Origin: Kitagawia praeruptora
Lineage: Eukaryota; Streptophyta; Magnoliopsida; Apiales; Apiaceae
NCBI GenBank assembly: GCA_037693485.1
Contig: CM075345.1
Span: 83,024,001-83,088,000, forward strand
Direction: 5' to 3'
DNA: 64,000 bases
Under the pieces are notes generated by a model. That model searched no databases. It was not told where the DNA came from and was given only the letters and a program-made list of their open reading frames with translations. The position numbers were made by a program, and so were the translations under genes. Below are positions 53,051 through 62,798 of this stretch, one piece after another; position 1 is the stretch's first letter; the number at the start of each line of letters is the position of its first letter.

Positions 53051-53265
53051 AAAGATTTGAAGAGGAGAGGTGAATTTAGGAAGGCTAATTGTGAAGATCT
53101 GATGAAAGATGGTGTAGATTGAGGATGTAGTTTAGAGGCGGCTAGGTTTTTTAGAGAGAAGTTAGAGAGAGGTTAGAGCATATCCGACTCTCATTGGTAA
53201 GGTTTACAACACTAAGGAGTTGAACATGAAGTTTCCACTAGTTTTATCTTATCTAGAGAATGTCT

Positions 53266-53378
53266 AGAAGGTAGGTAACTCAAAAGTTGACTTAGGTCAG
53301 AAGATCAATTGTTTCCAGATTTTATTAAAACAAGGTAGGAGCTTCTTAGTGAATAATGCTACCTCTGAAAAGGGCTTC
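53266..53378. other. Non-coding DNA between B-9 and L-4
   Basis: Continuation of the LTR-like DNA left of B-9. Nothing coding is seen. Confidence 0.45.
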
Positions 53379-53524
53379 TTTTTTTTTTTTTGCTAAGTTA
53401 AAAAATTAAATTTCACCAAAATGGAGCTACATGAAGAGCTGGGGCATACCCCAAAACAACACCTACAAATCACACCTACAAAGGGTCGACATGACCAACC
53501 AAGCTCAACTAAGTACTAGGCCTT

Positions 53525-55256
53525 TCAGTAAAGGAGTAAAACAAGGGATGGGTCCTTTCGAACCCACTTCTGGAATGAAGAACAAGAAAATAGCTTCTCT
53601 CTAATAAGGCACTTGACCTTTAGACTAAGCACTTGCGTCGCTTGTCCTGGACCTGCATTATGGATTCTGAAATTTCGCTCCTTCCATACACTATATATGC
53701 AAGTTGTTAAGTACACCCCTGCAATAACCTTCTTCTCCTCTGACATGGAGGATTGAAAGAAGTCACCTTGCTGCCACCTTACCCAGTCATCATTTAGCCG
53801 GTATGGCACCACCTTACTTAGGAGGTTATAATACGGACAAGTAGTAAGCAAATGGCTTATAGACTCCATGTCTGTGCTACATAGGACACACCTTGGATCA
53901 ACCCTCATGTCAAATGTTATCATACGGTCCTTTGTAAGCAACCTGTTTTTGATTGCTAGCCACGAAATAAAGGAGCATTTTGGAATGTTGAGAGAGTTCC
54001 AAACCAGGCCAACCCAGTTGACCCCTTGCCCAGTATCACGAATGGATGCCCAAATTGATGACAGTTTAATCATATTTGGCTGAAGTCCATCCCAGGTGAT
54101 CTTATCACATCTATGGATTTGAGTTTGAGATGCCCTTCTTCTAACCTCCGAAACATCCATATGATTTGAATTGGGAAGCCTCCAAGCCCCATCCTGCAGA
54201 TAAGAGTTAATAGGAGCCATACTAGTCGATTCTGCAGTAGAAATCACCGAGGGGGAAATGAGAGCTAATGGCTTCTTGTTGGCCCAAGGGTCATGCCAAA
54301 AGAGAAACCCAGAAGCAACTCCAACATTATATGTAACATAAGACGGAGCTTAGATCTAGCATTAAAGATTTTTCTAGCAATCCAACAGCATCTATAGGGC
54401 ATTGTTGTTGTCCAGAACGCTTTCCTACGAAGTAGAACTCTATGGAACCAGGCAATCCAGAGAGAATCAGAAGTGGGTTGGAGCAGGCGCCATAGCTGAT
54501 GCAGAATAGCAGCTTGGTTCCATTCAAATACATTTTTAATCCCCAACCCACCCTCGGCTTTAGGCTTACAGCAATCCTCCCATTTTACTTTGTAATGGCA
54601 CTTTCCCGAGTCCTTGTAGAATCCCCCCCAAAGAAACTTGAAGAACAAGCTATTAATCTTCTTAAGGACAGCCTTTGGAAGAAAGATATACATACTCCAA
54701 TAGCCAACAATACTAGCCATTACTGCTTTAATGAGCAACAGACGCCCAGCAAAGTTGAGAAAGCGAGCCACCCAGCTTTCAATCCGTCTACACAATTTAG
54801 CTACCAAGGCAGTGCATTCCCTGCTATTGAGTTTACCAGTTATAAGGGGCAAACCCAAGTAGGTTATAGGGAGATTACCTTTTTGAAAACCAGTCACCTC
54901 AAAGATGTCCTCAACAACATTAGAACCCACATTAGCGAAGAAACATAATGACTTATCACGATTAGGTATCAAATTTGAGAGCCTAGAGAAGCTGCTAACC
55001 CCATCCATCAGCCTAGCAACGGAGTTGGAATCTCCATGGCTGAAGAGGAAGACATCATCATCAAAAATAATGTGGTGCAGGTTTACCTCCTTGGTTCTCC
55101 AATGAAATTTAAAGTCTGTGCCATCAACTGACTTATTTAAACATGCAGTAAACACTTCCATTGCCATTACAAATAGGTAAGGCGACAAAGGGTCACCCTG
55201 CCTCAAACCCGATTCCCCTTTGAAGAAACCCTCCAAGCTTCCATTGAGTTTCACTG
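53525..55256 (-). pseudogene. L-4 ORF2, C-terminal half (RT palm to zf-RVT)
   Basis: SVKLNGSLEGFFKGESGLRQ, GDPLSPYLFVMAMEV, then the catalytic motif reads FDDDVFLF instead of FADDVFLF (Ala to Asp before the two catalytic Asp). YLGLPLITGKLN and WSMYIFLPKAVLKKIN follow. A frameshift lies near 54260-54300; after it WDGLQPNMIKLSSIW, IPKCSFISWLAIKNRLL, CVLCSTDMESISHLLTTCP (zf-RVT) and VWKERNFRIHN, to the stop at 53525. Confidence 0.85.
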
Positions 55257-55401
55257 AGCTAGCCGCCACTAAACCTAACCAAATCTAAGCCTTTTCTCCA
55301 TCAAATCTGTCCTAAAAGCCTTCACTAATCCACCTTTCTCCTCTATTCTTTCACCATAAACACCTATATTTCTTAATTTATTACATATACTTTGTATTGT
55401 G

Positions 55402-57497
55402 ATGGCCCCTTCTATTTGGGGTTTTCGTTTGGTGGGTTCGTTGCAGAACCAATTGAGGAATTCTCTTCATCTTATGAGAAACCTCTCTGGTTTTCGGAAG
55501 GGAAACTCGTTGTTCATGGTGCCTCTTTCTTCACTACGAAGATCGAGCTTTTCGGAGTTCAACTCTGAAGGTATGGAGTGGCCTTTGAAGGTTGATGCTG
55601 GTAACGTCTTGCCACAGGTCTGTATTGGTCTCGGCCATTATTCCTTGTGGGTTGTAGATGCGAACGAAGTATGGAGTGGTGTTGGTTTCATTATCAAGGC
55701 TCCTCCTTTTGGATCTGTGAAACATGTGATGTTTGTCACATGGTCTGACTTGAAGTCTAACTTGAAGCATGGTTTATTCGGTACTGATACTATTGCTAAT
55801 GTGCTATCTACCCAACGGATTCGCAGATTTGTAGATAGGTACTTAATGCTTGGTGTTTTTATTCGGCGAACTATAGTAGTATACAAGGTGTTTGACGGTT
55901 TGTCTCATAGAGGGTATATCAGCTTTGCTGAGTTTAATTCGGAACAGGGGAGAGGCCTTCTTGCGCCTGGGATTGAGGGTGCTAACATGGATGGGCACCT
56001 GGTTCCATCTAGTTCTCCGTTAGATTTCCATGATGGGAATCTCGTTTCGACATTGGAATCCACCGTTGCAATGGTGGGAGTAGCTGATGGCTCCTTTATG
56101 AGTAGTGAGTTATCGATGGGCTTGGCAATTGTCTGTTCTGGGTCCGTAGTTGTGATGCTTTCCTCTATCACATGGTTGATTAGGATGCTTGCGACCAATG
56201 TTGCTGAGATTTTGATGTGGGTCGAGATAGTTGGATCTCATCGAGACCTATTAGAACGGCAATATATGATTATTGAAGTTCTTGTTAACGGTGATATGGT
56301 TACTCGATTGAGTCTCAATAAGGATTCTCAGGTGATGCAAACTGTGGACGTCTTGTGCTTCAGTGATTTTCTTGTCAGAGCTTTGGAGGCTGTTGGTAAT
56401 TTCATTTTAAAAGGAAAGACCACTTTGTGGTTTCTTCTTGATGCTGATAGTGGCTATGCTCAGCTTTTGTTTGATGGTTTGCCCATGATACCTGTTGAGG
56501 TCCAGTTCTCTTACTATGGTGCAGGACTGATTTATCTGGGTGAATCTGCTATAGTTGGTCGACTTAGATTGTCGAGGGAATGGTTGCCTGCGGGTCTGAT
56601 AGTTGGTCTACAGCTGAGTATGCGTAGGGACGAGGGGTACCTCGTGGCCATTCAGGTCGGGGGTCCTGTAACTCGATGTTTGCGATGTTATTTTAAAAGC
56701 CATATGCTGGTGGACGTTAGACTCCATCATGTTTCCTGTTTGAGGTTGGGTTTGAGCAGGGCTCATGTTGAATGGGGAGTTGATTCCATTGAGTTTGGTG
56801 CTGAGTTTAACCATGGTGTGACTGATGATGATGCTCGGTTTGTGCAGTTCATATCCTGCCCAACCTGCTCGTCTTCGTGGATTCAGGGGTTTCCTTTAGG
56901 TGGCATTGCAAGTTCAAGTGGGGGTATTGATGTCTTAACGAGGTTATGTGATCAAGTCATGTATAGCTTGTTTCTAATGGAAGCTCTGATTCGCTATTGG
57001 AGTGCTGGAATGCGAGTTGTGCGCTGCATTCTTTGGAGGAGAGCATATTGTTTAGTTGTTTATGTTGAATGGCCAGGCTGTGATGATAATGGCAGTGTGG
57101 CGACTAGATTCTGTCGCAACAGGTACCATGTTTTGGTGCTGTACAATGACGACCAGCTTGTCTGGTCTATGTCAAGCATTGGCATGAGGGTAGCTCCTTG
57201 TAATGTTGTGGGTGTGGGACCTGTTACAAATGATAATGGTAATATGGCTACGAAGTCTGGAGCTGGTGTTCTGCAAGTGAGGGCCAGGATTGCATGGAGA
57301 TGTTACACAGATGTTATACGGATTTGCATGGAGCTTGATGCTAATTCTCGAATTGTTGGAGGTCGTTTGGTTTGGCTTAGAACAGAATTCTCAAACCTTG
57401 ATAAGGTGGATTATGGCTGTCATATGGCCTTTTTAAATCAGCTGGGGGCTGGTTCTTCTAATGAAAAGCTAGCCGGTGGTGCTTTTTTGAAGGCCAA
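55402..57497 (+). CDS. Class B protein, N-terminal ~700 residues (B-10)
   Basis: ATG at 55402 (MAPSIWGFRLVGSLQNQLRN). Open for about 700 codons to GGAFLKA, where L-5 interrupts; the last ~48 codons lie at 61462-61606. The ORF stays open through L-5 into the LINE ORF1 tail, giving a chance 759-codon reading that ends at 57681 and should not be taken as one gene. Modules: VFDGLSHRGYISFAEFNSEQ, LFDGLPMIPVEVQFSYYGAG, LMEALIRYWSAGMRVV, CHMAFLNQLGAGSSNEKLAG. It was intact before L-5. Function unknown. Confidence 0.75.
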
Positions 57498-57681
57498 GGT
57501 TCGTTCTAAACGAAAGCCAGTGACATCGCCAAGTATATCTCCGGAAGTCTCCAATCTTCAGCCGTTTCAGAACAATGTGGTTGATGAGGTAGCAATGAAA
57601 CATGGCTCGAGAACTCCAAAGCCATACAAGAAAGTAAAAAGAGGGGGTCGGGGGGGTCGTACCCCTTCCTCTAGGTCATAA
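57498..57681 (+). pseudogene. L-5 ORF1 C-terminal tail
   Basis: About 60 codons of the ORF1 end: VRSKRKPVTSPSISPEVS, then MKHGSRTPKPYKKVKRGGRG and the stop at 57679-57681. It is in frame with the upstream class B ORF by chance of insertion. ORF2 starts 7 bp downstream, the same spacing as in L-1 and L-2, so ORF2 is probably translated by reinitiation in this family (inference). Confidence 0.85.
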
Positions 57682-57688
57682 ATCTATT

Positions 57689-60600
57689 ATGACTATTTTT
57701 TGTTCCTACAACGTTAGAGGCCTTAATAATAAAGTTGGTTTTATCAGGGACTTCATCTTTAAAAACAAACTGTCCCTGGTAGGTCTATTGGAAACACATG
57801 TCCAAACTGACGTTGCTAGGATTATCTCTCGGACCATTAATCCACGGTTTCAGTGGTGCTTTAACTATGATCATCATCCAGGAGGCCGTATATGGCTGGG
57901 GTGGAATCCCTCTATATGGAAAATTTTGGTTCTTGCTTCTTCTACTCAGCATATCACATGCTCTGTTACCCTTCTTGAGAGCAATGCAACTTTTGTTATC
58001 TCTTTTGTGTATGGCCTTAATGATATGATTGACCGTAGACCACTATGGTCTGATTTGGTGGGAATAGCGTAGGGTTTGAATGGCACAGCATGGGCTCTAT
58101 GTGGTGACTTCAACTCGTGTATTAGTATTGATGAAAAACAAGGAGGGTCCTTAGATTGGACTGCTGGAATGGAGGAGTTTAAACAGTTCTTGCTTGCTAA
58201 TGGCCTCACTGATCTCCGGTATTCAGGCCACTTCTTCACATGGTGGGATAGCAATATCTCTCAGCCAAAATTCAGAAAATTAGATCGTGTGTTAGTAAAC
58301 CCGGAATGGCATTCAGTGTTCCCTTGCTCGACGGTGGAGTTCATGTCTCGGGGCTTATCTGATCATTGCCCTGCTGTTACTTCACTTGGCACTAGTTTCT
58401 CCTCTGGAGCGAAGCCTTTTCAGTTTTTTAATCACCTTATTGATAATCCAGACTTCTTGGAAACAGTGGAGAAAGCATGGTCCTTAGAGGTTGAGGGGAA
58501 TCCTTGGTTCATCCTAACATCGAAACTCAAGAATGTAAAGGTGGCTCTAAAGGAACTAAACAAAAAGATGGGGGATATTCACAACCTAGTAATCCAGTCT
58601 CGGGATGCACTCTCTCAGTTCCAGGACTCAATGCCTGCTAACCCTACTGCTGCTTACTTTGAGGAAGAAAAGGAATTTATTGAGAATTATTCAGCAGCTT
58701 TAAGGCTAGAGGAGCAGTTTTTAAAGCAGAAATCCAGAATTCAGTGGCTTAAACTTGGAGATGGCAATAGTAAGTTTTTCTATAATTCTTGCAGAGGGAA
58801 CTGGAACACTAACAAGATTACTACTCTCACCGACTCGGAGGGAGTCTCACACTCTTCTCATGCAGACATGGCTAAAGTTGCAACGGATTTCTATAAAAAT
58901 ATTCTGGGAAAATCATCTGAGGTAGCAGATTTTCCTAATGATATTCCTCTACCTTCTCTCTCTGATTCCCAGGTCAACCTTATGGCTGCCCCTTTTTCTG
59001 AGAGTGAAGTACTGAGCACATTAAAAAGAATGGCTAAGAACAAGAGCCCTGGGCCAGATGGGTTCACAGTTGAATTCTACTTGGCTGTTTGGCACTTGGT
59101 AGGAAACGATGTGACTAAAGGTATCATGCATTTCTTTAACACATTGCACTTGCCTAGAGTAATAAATGCCGCTTCCATATGTTTAGTTCCTAAACAGCCT
59201 AACCCATCTGAAATCCAACACTTTAGACCAATCTCCTGTTGTAATGTACTGTATAAATGCATCTCTTCTATGCTAGCCAAGAGGCTTAAAGCTGTGCTTC
59301 CCTCCATCATTTCCCCGGTACAATCTGCTTTTGTAGCTAGGAGATCCATTGGTGACAATATTTTCCTTGCTCAAGCATTATGCAAGGACTATAATGGTAA
59401 TTCAGGTCAGCCTCGATGTGCTATAAAGCTAGACATTCATAAGGCTTTTGACTCCCTAAACTGGAATTTCCTATTTGCAATCATGGGGAAAATGAGGTTT
59501 CCCACTCAGTACATTAAGTGGCTGGAAAAATGTATCACTTCAACAATGTTTTCTGTAAAGTTGAATGGCAGTTTGGAAGGGTTTTTCAAAGGGGAATCTG
59601 GCCTCAGACAGGGGGATCCTCTATCCCCTTATCTGTTCGTGATTGTCATGGAGGCTTTCTCAGCATGCCTGGATAAGAAGACTGCGGACCCTAACTTCAA
59701 ATTCCATTGGAGAACTAAGGAAGTAAAGCTAAATCACATTATTTTTGCTGATGATGTTTTCCTGTTTAGTCATGGTGATCTTAGGTCAGTCTCGGCTCTC
59801 CTGGATGGGATCAAGCTATTCTCAACCTGTTCGAATCTAAAGCCAAACATCTCCAAAACTACATGCTTCTTTGCTAATGTTAGACAGGATGTGACTGATG
59901 CTATTCTTTCTCACTCAGGGTTTCAAAGAGGTCATATGCCCATCACCTACCTGGGGCTCCCTCTTATCACAGGAAAGCTCAACAAGAATGATTGCCAGAC
60001 TCTGATTAGTAGACTGTGCAGCAAAATGGAGATGTGGACAACTAGATTTCTTAATTTTGCAGGGCGTCTCCAACTGATCAAAGCCATACTGGTCAGCATT
60101 GTGGGATACTGGAGTATGTTTCTATTCCTTCCGAAGGGGATCCTAAAAAAGATCAATGCTCTATTTTTCAAGTTCCTCTGGGGAGGTTTCTACAAATCAG
60201 ATGGGAAGTGTCAATATAAAGTTGGATGGGAGGAGTGTTGCAAACCAAAAGCAGAAGGGGGTCTTGGCATTCGGAATATTTTTGAATGGAATGAAGCAGC
60301 CATTCTTTTTCAGCTGTGGCGCATCATTCAGCCCACCTCTAACTCCCTATGGATAGCATGGTTCCATAAAGCTTTGCTGGCAAAGAAGGAATTCTGGACT
60401 TCCAAAATGCCATATCGCTCATGTTGGATTGTAAGGAAACTGTTCAAGGCGAGGCCGCGAGCCCTTCAGTATGTACACTATAACATAGGAGAAAACTCTG
60501 ACTTTCTCTTCTGGCATGATCCTTGGGTCCAAAAGAAGCCCCTTCTAGATATTGCCCCTTCCATTGTATCTACAGCTGAGTCCACTAGTTCAGTCAGTAT

Positions 60601-61285
60601 CAATGTCTACCTCCGAAATGGGACTTGGGACTTACCATCTTCGAACCATAATGATGTGATTGAAATTAGAAGGATGGTGCAACATATCCAAATCCATAAG
60701 TCTGATTCCATTTTGTGGGATGGAATGCTTCCAAAGCATGTCAAATTGTCCACTATTTGGTCCTCCATGCGGGTTAAGGGAAGCTATGTCCAGTGGTTAA
60801 ACATGGTCTGGGGAAAATTCAATATCCCGAAATGCTCATTCATCACATGGTTAGCCATCAAAAACAGGCTCCTCACGAAGGATAGAATGCTTCTGTTTGG
60901 AATGCAGGTTGATCAAAAATGTGTCTTGTGTGGGGTGGATGATGAATCGATTAGCCACATTTTCACTGCTTGCCCATACTTTGATATTATTAGCAGGTCT
61001 ATGCCATTTCGTTTCTCTCGTAACTGGTCCAATTGTCAGTCAGGCAACTGCACTGCTACTCAGCTAGGGGCAAAGGAGGAATCAATTGCCCAACTGTTTT
61101 TTAGCACAGCTATTTATCATGTCTGGAAAGAGCGTAACTTCCGTATGCACAACCATGGTCCTGGCCACCCTACATCAGTGGTTAGCAGTGAGATAAGACG
61201 TATGGTGCGTGAGAAACTGTTCTCATGTAGCTTGTTTAAGGGTTGGGTTCGGAATGACCCGACCATCCTCTTATTTATCATGTAA
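57689..61285 (+). pseudogene. L-5 ORF2: endonuclease-RT-zf-RVT, single stop
   Basis: The best ORF2 in the window: 1199 codons with one TAG at 58070-58072 (L-1 reads CAG there, GIAQGFNG). Endonuclease: NVRGLNN, LLETHV, GDFNSCISID, SDHCPAV. RT: KNKSPGPDGFTVEFY, FRPISCCNVLYKCISSMLA, QSAFVARRSIGDNIF, IKLDIHKAFDSLNW, GLRQGDPLSPYLF, FADDVFLF (near 59742-59765), YLGLPLITGKLN. C-terminal zf-RVT: IPKCSFITWLAIKNRLLTKD, CVLCG, SHIFTACPYF; end KGWVRNDPTILLFIM. A source copy without the stop would be the likely driver of A and B. The nonsense C-to-T change fits decay of methylated cytosine. Confidence 0.92.
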
Positions 61286-61377
61286 AAGAATAGGCTAGGT
61301 ACATCTGTAACGTTGAGTAGGGTTTACCTTCTTATTCTTTGTATCATGTTGATTACTAGCTATAGCATGGATGTTGT

Positions 61378-61461
61378 CTCGCGGGGTATGCCCCTAGATA
61401 TGTATTAGCTGTTTCCTTTGGTATAAATTCTTTTAATTAGCAAAATAAAAAAAAAAAAAAA
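61378..61461 (+). other. 3' hairpin and tail of L-5
   Basis: CGCGGGGTATGCCCCTAGA (hairpin 61383-61394), TTTGGTATAAATTCTTTTAATTAGC, then a mixed poly(A) tract. It is the same tail as in A and B copies, which share no coding sequence with ORF2; this is the direct evidence that one machinery serves all three. Confidence 0.8.
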
Positions 61462-61606
61462 CTCTCAGATTGATGGATGTCATATGGATGGTTTTGCCGA
61501 TTTGCGGCTGTGTCACTTCATGGTTTATCTGCTTCTTCTCATTACTATGGGCTTTGTGAGACATGTGCCTAGTCTCAAGTTTAGGATGTTTAAGGCGCCA
61601 GAATAA
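61462..61606 (+). CDS. Class B protein, C-terminal ~48 residues (B-10)
   Basis: Resumes the B-10 ORF after L-5: QIDGCHMDGFADLRLCHFMV, then MGFVRHVPSLKFRMFKAPE and TAA at 61604-61606. It matches the C-termini of B-3 and B-9. Confidence 0.78.
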
Positions 61607-61784
61607 TCTTTAGCTTAATTTCGTTGTTATGTTGACAGTAAGGTGACTTACTGATTTTATGTCTTTTGTGTACGATGTTTTTTCTTTGTGGTTCCGCTAG
61701 GCAGATTGTTACTAATCGCGGGGTATGCCCCTAGAATTGTAATCCTTTGCTTGTGGTATAAATTTTAATTAGCAAAAAAAAAAA

Positions 61785-62798
61785 CATGGTGGAAGTAATA
61801 CAGACCCTGATCCAATCAACGAATTTAGGAGGAAAACCCATGTTCTCCAACACCACAAAAATAAAGCTCCAATTAAGTGAGTCGAACGCTTTGTAGATAT
61901 CTAATTTTATAGCACACCTTGGTTGTCCATCATTGCGATTATAACCTTTGCAAAGAGCTTGAGCTAAGAAAATATTGTCACCAATGGATCTCCCAGCTAC
62001 AAAAGCCGATTGATGCTGAGAGATCAGAAAAGGCATGACTGACTTAAGCCTACGGGCTAACATTTTGGAGATGCACTTGTAAATGACATTGCAACAAGAT
62101 ATAGGACGGAAGTGATGCATTTGGGCGGGGTTGTCCTGCTTTGGGACCAGACAAATGGATGCCGCATTGACAATTCTAGGCATGACCAAAGAGTTAAAGA
62201 AGTAGAGAATACCTCTCGTTACATCAGCCCCCACAATGTGCCAGGTGGCTAAATAGAACTCCACCGTGAACCCATCCGGTCCTGGGTTTTTGTTTTTCGC
62301 CATTCTTTTCAATGTGTTGAAAACATCAGCTTCCCCAAAGGGATTGCTCAGAATAGTAGCCTGATGCTCAGTGAGAGAGGGCAGTTCAATGTTCTGAGGG
62401 AAAGGCTCCACCTCACCCCGATGGCCTAGCAAATTTTTATAATAATCAACCGCCACCCTAGCCATATCCTTGTGCTCCGTTACTGCCTCCCCATCCTGGT
62501 TTATTAGAGATACCACTTTATTGACATTCCATCGACCCCTACAAGCATTAAAAAAATACTTATTATTGTTATCCCCATTTTTCAACCAATTCACCCTTGA
62601 CTTCTGCTTCAGGAAACATTCCTCCATGCGTAGGGCCTTAGAATATTCATCCATAAGCTTAGACTCTTCCTCAAACTGATCAGGGGATGGAACTGAGGGG
62701 AGGCCTTTCTGAAACTGCATTAATGCATTACAAGAGTCCAAAACCTTCAGCTGAAGGTCACCAACAAACCTGTTCAAACCCTTAAGCACAGCCTTCAA
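61785..62798 (-). pseudogene. L-4 ORF2, N-terminal RT part
   Basis: Open frame from KAVLKGLNRFVGDLQLKVLD (62798) through QKSRVNWLKNGDNNNKYFF, KNKNPGPDGFTVEFYLATWH, FRPISCCNVIYKCISKMLAR, QSAFVAGRSIGDN and AIKLDIYKAFDSLNW to CITSTMF, where B-10 is inserted. The endonuclease is absent. No stop within this part. Confidence 0.87.

Larger units (their letters stand above)
49081..53250 (-). mobile_element. B-9: class B element interrupted by A-7
   Basis: T-tract at 49081, hairpin with one stem change (GGGACATACCCC, 49137-49148), leader ending at GAGAGTCGG (53184-53193), 57 extra bases (53194-53250), and a 15-bp target-site duplication ATCTAGAGAATGTCT at 49066-49080 and 53251-53265. The leader is split by A-7. 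Confidence 0.9.
57498..61461 (+). mobile_element. L-5: 5'-truncated class L LINE with nearly intact ORF2
   Basis: Begins within the ORF1 tail (VRSKRKPVTSPS), contains ORF2 complete apart from one stop, hairpin (61383-61394), tail box and poly(A). Host B-10 reads AAGGCCAA before it and CTCTCAG after it, matching AAGGCCAACTCTCAG in B-3: a blunt insertion without duplication. Nearly identical to L-1. Confidence 0.92.
55257..61784 (+). mobile_element. B-10: class B element in L-4, split by L-5
   Basis: Starts at CTAGCCGCC of the leader (about 45 nt short of full length) and ends with hairpin (61721-61732), tail box and poly(A) at 61784. L-4 RT reads CITSTMF on one side and SVKLNG on the other, so the site is known to the base: no target-site duplication. 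L-5 is inserted in the same orientation. Confidence 0.88.
53379..62798 (-). mobile_element. L-4: class L-related LINE split by B-10; 5' joined to B-11
   Basis: T-tract at 53379. Its 3' end keeps the hairpin (GGGGCATACCCC, 53441-53452) but has a divergent box (GCTAAGTTAAAA instead of GCTAATTAAAA). ORF2 is at 53525-55256 and, beyond B-10, at 61785-62798. At 62798 ORF2 stops matching, right after KAVLKGLN, and class B coding sequence in the same orientation begins. Confidence 0.85.

Noticed and set aside
55402..57681. A single 760-residue gene with an RGG tail
   Set aside because: The class B ORF resumes at 61462 after the LINE poly(A), so the tail belongs to an inserted LINE ORF1 end.
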